Shown piece after piece: positions 1 through 5,908 of a stretch of DNA of 7,660 nt. The translations under genes were made by a program, and so were the position numbers. Positions within the stretch are counted from its first letter, which is position 1. Each line of letters opens with the position of its first letter. This DNA comes from Candidatus Aerophobota bacterium (GTDB lineage: Bacteria > Aerophobota > Aerophobia > Aerophobales > B47-G16): the NCBI GenBank assembly GCA_003648815.1, contig QMPZ01000073.1, forward strand, positions 1 to 7,660, read 5' to 3'. The notes below the pieces were generated by a model. It had not been told where the DNA came from and did not search any database. It saw only the letters and a list, made by a program, of their open reading frames with translations.

Positions 1-34
1 AAATATCTTCGAGCACTCCGTGCCGAATGACGGC
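1..34 (-). repeat. Possible fragment of a dispersed noncoding repeat
   Basis: The minus strand reads GCCGTCATTCGGCACGGAGT and continues GCTCGAAGATATTT, with a small GCAC-GGA-GTGC hairpin. The pattern GTCATTC, GGAG, then CGAAGA resembles short dispersed repeats of the type CGTCATTCTGAGCGAAGCG seen in many bacterial genomes. The window cuts it off and I see no second copy here, so this rests on resemblance only. Confidence 0.25.
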
Positions 35-36
35 GC

Positions 37-53
37 CTCACGTAAGACATGAG
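37..53. other. Small hairpin downstream of polX, weak terminator candidate
   Basis: CTCACG (37-42) and CATGAG (48-53) can form a 6-bp stem with one G-U pair and a 5-base loop. Only on the plus strand is it followed by a short T run (CAATTTT, 54-60). On the minus strand, where the operon transcript ends, no T tract follows, so it does not qualify as a normal intrinsic terminator for polX. Its function is unknown. Confidence 0.25.
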
Positions 54-63
54 CAATTTTCCC

Positions 64-98
64 TTCACTCTTTACTCTTCACACTTCACTCTCCACTA
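64..98 (-). repeat. Degenerate heptamer tandem repeat, downstream end of the block
   Basis: On the minus strand from 98 down: TAGTGGA, GAGTGAA, GTGTGAA, GAGTAAA, GAGTGAA, five heptamers of consensus GAGTGAA, with a trailing GGGAAAA at 57-63. The first two units overlap the end of polX: they encode its last residues (SGE) and the second provides the TGA stop. The array is in inverted orientation to the one at 7524-7572. Repeats of this type are noncoding; the copy number is low and the units are imperfect. Confidence 0.8.
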
Positions 99-1828
99 AT
101 CAGGTCTTTCTTGAGAAGCTTCAAAAGCTCTTTTAAGGGAAGGGTATTTATCACATCCTTTGCCTCCAGCCATCCCCGTCGGGCGGTGATTACCCCAAAA
201 CTCATCAGGTCCAGTCCATCCTTATTATGAGCATCGGTATTTATGACCAGCCTCACCCCTCTTTTTTTAGCTTCCATAACCCAGATATCGTTTAAATCAA
301 GCCTTTCCGGCTGGGCGTTTATCTCCAGCCAGATATTTTTCTCCCTGGCCACTTCTAATATCTTATCCAGATCAATGGAGTAAGGTTCCCTCTCTCCTAA
401 AAGGCGTCCGGTAGGGTGAGCGAAGACGCGAACGAAGGGATTTTGCATAGCCTTGATCACCCTTGCGGTTATCGTCTTTTTGTCCTGCCTGAAGCCGCTA
501 TGCAGGGAGATCACCACTATATCCAGCTCCTTCAAGATTTCATCGGGATAATCCAGGGTTCCATCCTTGCGGATGTCCACCTCGCTACCCGCCAGAATCC
601 GAAAACCCTCAAGGCGAGAGTTCATCTTTCTAATCTTTCTTATCTGAGCCAAAAGGTCCTCACCGCTTAAACCCCTGCCAACCCTCAGGGAGACAGAATG
701 GTCAGTAATAGCTATATATTCATATCCTCTTTCCTTAGCCTTTTCCACCAGCTCCTCTATGGAGCTTGTTCCATCGCTCGCCGTGCTGTGGATATGTAGA
801 TCCCCCTTTATGTCCTCCTCTTTTAACAGGAGGGGAAGCCTTCCCTTTTCTGCAGCCTCGATCTCGCCCCTGTCCTCTCTTAGCTCTGGAGGGATAAGGG
901 GAAGATCCAGGCAGGCATAAACCTCCTCTTCAGTTCTTCCACCTATCCTTTTTCCATTCTCGGCAAAGACTCCGTATTCGTTGATCTTAAGATTCTTCTT
1001 TATGGCTCTTTCTCTTAAAGCTATGTTGTGGGCCTTTGAGCCGGTGAAATACTGAAGGGCTGCTCCAAATGATTCCGGAGGTACGACCCGCAGATCTATC
1101 TGCAAGCCACTTTGCGTTAAGATACTGGACTTCGTCTCCCCTCTGGCGAGCACATCTTCGACCGGGGAAAGATGGGTAAAGGCATCCATAACAGGACGGG
1201 AATTCGTGGAGGAGACCAGAATATCTATATCTCCGATAGTTTCCTTTCCCCTCCTCAGACTTCCTGCAGGGGATATCATCTCTATCCAGGAGGAGGCCTT
1301 CTCCCTCAGCTCTCTGAGAATCTGTTCCACCAGGGGCAATGCCTTTCCTAAAAGGACACGATTTCGGCTCATCCGGTAAAGTCTTATCCCGCGCAAAATG
1401 TTCTCCTCGGTCTTGGGCCCCATTCCTGGCAGATTTCTCAGCTTATGGGAACGAGCAGCAGCCTCCAGTTCCTGAACGTTCTTCACCCCTATCTTTTCGT
1501 AGACAAGCTTTACCGTCTTTGGCCCTATGTCAGGAATGGAAAGAAGCTCTCTCACCCCTTCGGGAAATTCCCTTTTAAGCTCTTCGTAAGCGGGAAGCTT
1601 CCCCGTGCTCAGGATGGTGCCTATCTTCTCCAGCATTCCCTTGCCCAGACCAGGAACGCCTTTAAGTTTTCCCTGCTCATAAAGCTCCTTAAGGTCTCCT
1701 GGAAGGTGCTCAAGAGCATCGGCGGCCTTCTCGTAAGCTCTTACTCGAAAAGGGTTTTCCCCTTTGAGGGAAAGAAAATCGGCCATTTCCCTAAATATCC
1801 TGGCCACCTGATCCGAGCTTACCGACAT
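86..1828 (-). CDS. polX: DNA polymerase X with PHP domain
   Basis: Family X DNA polymerase that fills short gaps in base excision or end-joining repair; the bacterial PHP domain adds metal-dependent 3'-5' exonuclease activity. With the ATG at 1828 the protein has 580 residues, close to characterised bacterial PolX. Helix-hairpin-helix motifs are seen at VPGLGKG (58-64), IPDIGPK (98-104) and LPGMGPK (133-139). The polymerase core has GSLRRGKETIGDIDIL (189-204) with catalytic Asp200 and Asp202, and LQIDLR with the third Asp at 245. The PHP domain has DLHIHSTASDG (343-353), TDH (375-377), GSEVD, SLHSG, FAHPTG and INTDAHN, so all expected metal ligands are present. GAGGTG lies 5 bases before this ATG; a GTG at 1846 would add 6 residues but has no good ribosome binding site. 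The last codons and the TGA stop fall inside a heptamer repeat array. Confidence 0.96.
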   Translation of the reverse strand: MSVSSDQVARIFREMADFLSLKGENPFRVRAYEKAADALEHLPGDLKELYEQGKLKGVPGLGKGMLEKIGTILSTGKLPAYEELKREFPEGVRELLSIPDIGPKTVKLVYEKIGVKNVQELEAAARSHKLRNLPGMGPKTEENILRGIRLYRMSRNRVLLGKALPLVEQILRELREKASSWIEMISPAGSLRRGKETIGDIDILVSSTNSRPVMDAFTHLSPVEDVLARGETKSSILTQSGLQIDLRVVPPESFGAALQYFTGSKAHNIALRERAIKKNLKINEYGVFAENGKRIGGRTEEEVYACLDLPLIPPELREDRGEIEAAEKGRLPLLLKEEDIKGDLHIHSTASDGTSSIEELVEKAKERGYEYIAITDHSVSLRVGRGLSGEDLLAQIRKIRKMNSRLEGFRILAGSEVDIRKDGTLDYPDEILKELDIVVISLHSGFRQDKKTITARVIKAMQNPFVRVFAHPTGRLLGEREPYSIDLDKILEVAREKNIWLEINAQPERLDLNDIWVMEAKKRGVRLVINTDAHNKDGLDLMSFGVITARRGWLEAKDVINTLPLKELLKLLKKDLISGE

Positions 1829-2403
1829 GAAAGCACCTCTTCCCACAGTTTTTTAACCTTACTTTCCAGCTCATCCAGGCTTCCCTCGTTCTCTATGACG
1901 TAATCTGCCCGCTTTACCTTTTCCTCCTGGGGAAGTTGAGCCTGCATTATCCCTTCGAGTTCCTCCAAGCTTAAGTTGGTAGTCTCCTTTATCCTTCTCA
2001 TTTGAGTCTCGTAAGAGCTGGTGACCACGAGAACCTTGTCCACCAAGCTTTGCCATCCCGCCTCAAAGAGAACAGCCGCATCTACCACTATAAGGGGACG
2101 AGGGCTGGAGGAAATCATCTTCTTCATTTCCTCCGCCATCAAGGGATGGAGAATGCGGTTTAGCTGCGTCAGCTTTTTCCTGTCCTTGAAGACGATGCCC
2201 CTTAAGTTTTTCCTGACGACCTCACCCCTCTCATCCAATATCGACCTGCCAAATGCCCGAACAAGCCTTTCCTTTACCTTTTTCCTTTTCAAAAGAAGAT
2301 GTCCCACCTTATCCGCCTCGATGACCTGCGCTCCCAGCTTCTCAAACATCTTAGCCACCGTCGTCTTGCCACATCCAATGTTTCCCGTAATCCCGAGAAC
2401 CAT
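1819..2403 (-). CDS. coaE: Dephospho-CoA kinase
   Basis: Phosphorylates the 3'-hydroxyl of the ribose of dephospho-CoA using ATP, the last step of coenzyme A synthesis. The 194 residues match the usual CoaE length. A P-loop GNIGCGKTT (7-15) is followed by ADK (30-32, with the Asp expected near the catalytic site), LHPLM (85-89), DAAVLFEAG (108-116, the CoA-site motif, where many homologues have PLL in place of AVL), RRIKETTNLS (136-145, lid region), Q156 and ADYVIEN (166-172). The start ATG begins directly at the P-loop strand; only a weak AAGG sits about 8 bases upstream. It lies 26 bases after rdgB and overlaps the preferred polX start by 10 bases. Its acetyl-CoA product pool also feeds LeuA, but I infer no specific coupling. 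Confidence 0.96.
   Translation of the reverse strand: MVLGITGNIGCGKTTVAKMFEKLGAQVIEADKVGHLLLKRKKVKERLVRAFGRSILDERGEVVRKNLRGIVFKDRKKLTQLNRILHPLMAEEMKKMISSSPRPLIVVDAAVLFEAGWQSLVDKVLVVTSSYETQMRRIKETTNLSLEELEGIMQAQLPQEEKVKRADYVIENEGSLDELESKVKKLWEEVLSCR
1834..1840 (-). promoter_or_regulatory. Ribosome binding site choosing the polX start
   Basis: AGAGGTG on the minus strand, inside the end of coaE and 5 bases before the polX ATG at 1828. The alternative GTG at 1846 has only a distant AAGG upstream. The overlap with coaE suggests coupled translation. Confidence 0.6.
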
Positions 2404-2429
2404 TCAGGTAACCTTAAAATAGTTGAGAG

Positions 2430-3044
2430 TTACGATGAACCATATCCACTAAGAACTTTCAACTTTCTTAGCGCCTCTTTTGCCTTTTTCAATGCCTTTG
2501 CTCGATGGCTGATGCGATTTTTCTCCTCCAGGCTCATCTGGGCAAAGGTCCTCTCAGATCCCTCAGGTTCAAATACGGGATCGTATCCGAATCCCCCCTT
2601 CCCCCTGGGCTTTTCGGTTATCCTTCCCCGACAAACTCCTTCCACCACCACCTCCCTTCCCTCCGGGTCGATTATGGCTATCACACACCTGAAGACCGCC
2701 CCGCGCTTCTCAGGCGGAACGCCCTTCAAAAGGGAAAGAAGTTTCTGATTGTTATCCTCGTAGGTGGCGTTTTCCCCGGCAAATCGGGAGGAAAAGACGC
2801 CAGGTGCTCCCCCAAGAGCCTCAACCTCTAATCCAGAATCATCAGCTAAGGCCAGCTTTCCAGTAAACTTAGCTATAGCCCTCGCCTTCTTTAAAGCGTT
2901 CTCTTTGAGGTTCTTTCCATCTTCCACTACCGAGGGAAAATTGGGAAAATCCTCATGGGTAAGGATTCTAACCTTCAAGTCAGAAAGAAGTTCTTTAATC
3001 TCCCTGACCTTATCCTTATTTCTGGTAGCCACTACCAGTTCCAT
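2430..3044 (-). CDS. rdgB: XTP/dITP pyrophosphatase (HAM1/RdgB family)
   Basis: Hydrolyses non-canonical purine triphosphates (dITP, ITP, XTP) to monophosphates and pyrophosphate, keeping deaminated bases out of DNA and RNA. The 204-residue protein is full length and has every family motif: VVATRNKDK (4-12), KENALKKA (47-54), LADDSGLEVEALGGAPG (66-82, with the Asp68-Asp69 pair at the metal and catalytic site), SSRFAG (85-90), GFGYDPVF (151-158) and KNRISHRAKAL (175-185, base recognition). The ATG lies inside the end of rph, with AGGAG 7 bases upstream, so translation of the two is probably coupled. The rph-rdgB pair is a widespread bacterial neighbourhood. Next to polX it gives a loose nucleic-acid quality-control grouping, which is inference. 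Confidence 0.97.
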   Translation of the reverse strand: MELVVATRNKDKVREIKELLSDLKVRILTHEDFPNFPSVVEDGKNLKENALKKARAIAKFTGKLALADDSGLEVEALGGAPGVFSSRFAGENATYEDNNQKLLSLLKGVPPEKRGAVFRCVIAIIDPEGREVVVEGVCRGRITEKPRGKGGFGYDPVFEPEGSERTFAQMSLEEKNRISHRAKALKKAKEALRKLKVLSGYGSS

Positions 3045-3760
3045 TCCTCTGCTCCTACTACCTCCCTTTGCACCTGTCTTAACCTCTTTATCCCCACTTC
3101 AGCTAAATCAAGCAGTTCCTCAAGGAGCTTTCGCGAAAAGGAAGATTTTTCTCCACTTATCTGAATCTCCACCAGATCTCCACCCCCTGTCATGGCCACG
3201 TTCATATCTATGCTGGCCTGGGAATCCTCGTGAAAGGATAAATCCAGCATTTTTTCCCCATTGCTGACCCCTACGCTCACCGCGGCCAAGGAGTCCTTGA
3301 TGATGGAACCATCCACCATTCCCTTCTTTCTAAGCCATCTGTCCACATCGACCAGAGCGACAAAGGCTCCAGTAATAGCGGCGCATCTCGTACCACCGTC
3401 TGCCTGAAGGACATCACAATCGACCCAGATAGTGTACTCCCCTAAGCGGTCAAGTTGCACCACTGCCCGCAGGCACCTTCCGATCAACCTCTGGATCTCA
3501 CAGGACCTTCCTTTCTGCTGGGCTACCTCCCGGGGGGTTCGGGTAGGAGTGGAATAGGGAAGCATGTTATATTCTGCGGTAAGCCAGCCCTGTCCGCTTC
3601 CTCGAAGAAAAGAAGGTGTTCCCTCCTCGACCATAGCCGCGCAGAGCACCCTCGTGTTGCCAAGACTAATTAAAGCAGAGCCCTGAGCATACTTGACAAA
3701 TCCCCTCTCTATGGTGACCGGGCGAAGCTCATCGAGTGCCCGTCCATCTCTTCTTTTCAT
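3032..3760 (-). CDS. rph: Ribonuclease PH
   Basis: Phosphorolytic 3'-5' exoribonuclease that trims tRNA 3' ends and other structured RNAs, releasing nucleoside diphosphates; it acts as a hexamer in the cytoplasm. The 242 residues match the family length. It begins with the typical RRDGRALDELRPVTIERG (3-20) and continues with GSGQGWLTAEYNMLP (54-68), GRSCEIQRLIGR (84-95, including the conserved Arg at 85), QADGGTR (119-125, phosphate-binding) and DLSFHED (173-179) with both conserved catalytic or metal aspartates, then DMNVAMTGGG (185-194). It is a single-domain bacterial Rph, not a fusion, although rph and rdgB are known to be fused in some Firmicutes. It starts 21 bases after ftsZ with AGAGG 5 bases before the ATG, and its end overlaps rdgB by 13 bases. 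No truncation or frameshift is seen. Confidence 0.97.
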   Translation of the reverse strand: MKRRDGRALDELRPVTIERGFVKYAQGSALISLGNTRVLCAAMVEEGTPSFLRGSGQGWLTAEYNMLPYSTPTRTPREVAQQKGRSCEIQRLIGRCLRAVVQLDRLGEYTIWVDCDVLQADGGTRCAAITGAFVALVDVDRWLRKKGMVDGSIIKDSLAAVSVGVSNGEKMLDLSFHEDSQASIDMNVAMTGGGDLVEIQISGEKSSFSRKLLEELLDLAEVGIKRLRQVQREVVGAEEWNW

Positions 3761-3781
3761 CTTCCCCTCTTTTTATACAAT

Positions 3782-4885
3782 TTAGTTCTTTCTCTTCCTC
3801 AGGAAAGTGGGAATATCCAGATCATCCTCTTCGTAAGCCTTAAGGTCCAGCTCCTCTTGCTGGGGTCTTGACCTTTTTCCTTCTCTCCCCTTTGAAGATT
3901 CCTCTTTTCCTATGACCAAAAGAGTAAGTATGGCCTCATCGGAAAGTCTCTCGTCCACTCCTGCTCCAAAGATGACCTCTGTCTTGGGAGAAGAAGCCTT
4001 CTCTACGTTCAAAACAGCCTCCCGGACCCCTGATAAGCTCAACTTCTCTCCCCCCATAATGTGGATCAGCATCGCCTGTGCCCCTTTGAGGGAATTCTTC
4101 TCTATCAGAGGAAAAGAAAGGGCATCTCTGGCTGCCTCTTGTGCCGCCTCCTCCCCTTTACCGGTGCCTATGGCTATGGAAAGATGGCCCTTTCTTTCCA
4201 GAAGTGATTTAAGGTCAGCAAAGTCCACGCTTATCAATCCAGAGTGAAAGAGCAAATTGTCCGTTGTCTGAATTAGCTTTTCCAAAATTCCATCTATTGT
4301 CTTAAAACCCTCTTTAAGAGAGGAGCTTTCCTCGAGGTCGTTTAATAGATCATCGTTGGATATAACCATTAAAGCGTCCACGGCCTTCTCCAGGTCCCGA
4401 AGGCCTTCTCTTGCCTGAGCTGCCCTCTTTTCTCCCTCAAAGCTAAAGGGAAGAATGGCAAACCCTACCGTTAAGATGCTCATCTCTCTGGCCAATTGAG
4501 CTACTACGGGAGAGACCCCTGTCCCCGTTCCCTTTCCCAAACCCGAGACCAAGAAAAGCAAAGATGCCCCCTTTAAGATCTCCTTGATGCGATTCTTTTC
4601 TCCTAAGGCTATTTGCCTGCCTAACTGTGGATTTCCGCCCGCTCCCCATCCTCCGACAATGCTTTCTCCCAGCTGCACCTTTTTCTCTACCTCGCATACT
4701 TCCAGAGACCTTCTATCGCTGTTAAGAGCGAAGAACTCAATCCTGTCTGAAGATAGGAAACTTAATCGGGACAGAATACTACAGCCCGCTCCTCCTATTC
4801 CGAGAACCTTCACCCGAAGGGGAGAAGGCCTTCTCGAACTCGATTTGGTCAGAGAGTCCGAAGGACCGGGATCGAACTCAATCAT
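3782..4885 (-). CDS. ftsZ: Divergent FtsZ, tubulin-like cell division GTPase
   Basis: FtsZ polymerises into the Z-ring at midcell with GTP. This 367-residue protein has the full FtsZ layout: a variable N-terminal leader (1-23), a Rossmann GTPase half starting VKVLGIGGAG (25-34), ALNSD (53-57), GAGGNP (81-86), the tubulin-type loop (115-123), PFSFEG (146-151), a T7 loop SVDFAD (219-224), a C-terminal half ending near 326, a charged linker (327-353) and a tail DDLDIPTFLRKRKN that matches the conserved FtsA/ZipA/SepF-binding peptide. It departs from canonical FtsZ at several key sites: Lys118 replaces the middle Gly of GGGTGTG, Ser36 replaces the Asn after GGAG-x, Asp179 replaces Arg in the NDR motif, and Ser219 replaces the Asn of NxDFAD. 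The two T7-loop aspartates (221, 224) and the guanine-side Asp198 remain. It may be the cell's FtsZ or a diverged second copy. The start ATG has GGGAG about 6 bases upstream. It is not in a dcw cluster. Confidence 0.9.
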   Translation of the reverse strand: MIEFDPGPSDSLTKSSSRRPSPLRVKVLGIGGAGCSILSRLSFLSSDRIEFFALNSDRRSLEVCEVEKKVQLGESIVGGWGAGGNPQLGRQIALGEKNRIKEILKGASLLFLVSGLGKGTGTGVSPVVAQLAREMSILTVGFAILPFSFEGEKRAAQAREGLRDLEKAVDALMVISNDDLLNDLEESSSLKEGFKTIDGILEKLIQTTDNLLFHSGLISVDFADLKSLLERKGHLSIAIGTGKGEEAAQEAARDALSFPLIEKNSLKGAQAMLIHIMGGEKLSLSGVREAVLNVEKASSPKTEVIFGAGVDERLSDEAILTLLVIGKEESSKGREGKRSRPQQEELDLKAYEEDDLDIPTFLRKRKN

Positions 4886-4900
4886 ATAGTTCTCCCTAAC

Positions 4901-5908
4901 TTAGAACTGCTTTAAAAAACGCAGATCGTTCTGGAAGAAAAGGCGAATGTCATCGATCCCATATTTTAACATACAGATTCGTTCCACTCCCATTCCAAAG
5001 GCAAATCCCTGATATACCTCGGGGTCATAGCCAACCTTCTTGAAGACCTCAGGGTCCACCATCCCCGAGCCCAAGATCTCCAGCCACCCCTTTCCTGAGC
5101 AGACCCGGCACCCCTTTCCCTTGCATATGACGCAGCTGATGTCCACCTCAGCACTTGGCTCGGTGAAGGGAAAGAAGCTGGGACGAAAGCGCACCTTGGT
5201 GTCCCTGCCAAACATGCGATGAACGAAGTAGGTGAGACAGCCCTTAAGATGGGAAAAGGTGATATTTTTGTCCACGGCCAATCCCTCTACCTGGTGGAAC
5301 ATGGGAAAATGAGAGGAATCAACGGCATCACGTCGGTAGCACTTTCCCGGGGCAATTATGCGAATGGGGGGAGACTGTCTTTCCATCACCCTGATTTGAA
5401 CAGGAGAAGTGTGGCTTCTTAAAAGGTAGCCGTTATCTAAGTAAAAGGAGTCATATTCATCCCTGGCTGGATGATGCCGAGGCATGTTTAAGGCCTCAAA
5501 GTTGTAATACTCCGTCTCCATCTCGGGTCCCCTTGCCACCTGGAAGCCTAAGCTTGAGAAGATTTTTTCGATCTCCTTGAGCGTCTGGGTGATGGGGTGA
5601 AGCTTGCCTAAGGAAGGCTTCTTCCCGGGAAGGGTTACATCAACATATTCCTCTTCCTCTTCCCTCTTCATCTCTTTCAGCTTCCTCTCAAGAGCTCGCT
5701 GAATCTCCTCCTTTACTTCATTGGCTAACTTTCCCACCACGGGCCTTTCCTCAAGGGGCAGCTCTTTAATCCGGTTTAAGATTTGTTTGAGCTTTCCCTG
5801 CTTCCTTCCCAAAAACTCAATCCTTATCCTCTCTATCTCCTCTCGATTCTTAGCCCCTTCAATCCTTCCCTTAGCTAAGCTCCTTAATTTATCCAGTTCC
5901 CTTCTCAT
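4901..5908 (-). CDS. pheS: Phenylalanine-tRNA ligase alpha subunit
   Basis: Catalytic alpha subunit of the bacterial alpha2-beta2 enzyme that charges tRNA-Phe. At 335 residues it is of standard length. Residues 1-90 form the charged helical, coiled-coil tRNA-binding arm. The class II catalytic core follows: RSHTSPVQIR (164-173), GKCYRRDAVDSSHFPMFHQVEG (188-209, motif 2 region), FTEPSAEVD (248-256, Phe pocket) and GFAFGMGVER (301-310, motif 3). The Ala at 303 corresponds to the residue that sets amino acid specificity in E. coli PheS. Cys259, 262, 267 and 270 form a CX2CX4CX2C knuckle, which occurs in many bacterial PheS proteins and may bind zinc. The start ATG overlaps the leuA stop as ATGA, and AAAGGGG lies 4 bases upstream, suggesting translational coupling. 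The beta subunit gene pheT, usually directly downstream, is absent here: ftsZ follows after 15 bases, so pheT must lie elsewhere. Confidence 0.97.
   Translation of the reverse strand: MRRELDKLRSLAKGRIEGAKNREEIERIRIEFLGRKQGKLKQILNRIKELPLEERPVVGKLANEVKEEIQRALERKLKEMKREEEEEYVDVTLPGKKPSLGKLHPITQTLKEIEKIFSSLGFQVARGPEMETEYYNFEALNMPRHHPARDEYDSFYLDNGYLLRSHTSPVQIRVMERQSPPIRIIAPGKCYRRDAVDSSHFPMFHQVEGLAVDKNITFSHLKGCLTYFVHRMFGRDTKVRFRPSFFPFTEPSAEVDISCVICKGKGCRVCSGKGWLEILGSGMVDPEVFKKVGYDPEVYQGFAFGMGVERICMLKYGIDDIRLFFQNDLRFLKQF

Noticed and set aside
27..230. Plus-strand 67-residue open frame through the left repeat
   Set aside because: It is made by the stop-free complement of the GAGTGAA repeat plus the antisense of polX, and has no ribosome binding site or recognisable family.
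1829..1846. GTG at 1846 as the polX start
   Set aside because: No ribosome binding site at proper spacing, while the ATG at 1828 has AGAGGTG 5 bases upstream and matches the usual family start.
1445..1903. Plus-strand 152-residue open frame
   Set aside because: Antisense to polX and coaE, which have complete family motifs; low-complexity Ser/Leu/Phe composition is typical of shadow frames.
2764..3267. Plus-strand 167-residue open frame spanning the rdgB-rph junction
   Set aside because: Antisense to two well-supported genes, with no motifs of its own.
3761..3781. TATAAA-like internal promoter between ftsZ and rph
   Set aside because: No acceptable -35 element at 16-18 bases upstream; the gap is only 21 bases and AT-rich with a ribosome binding site.
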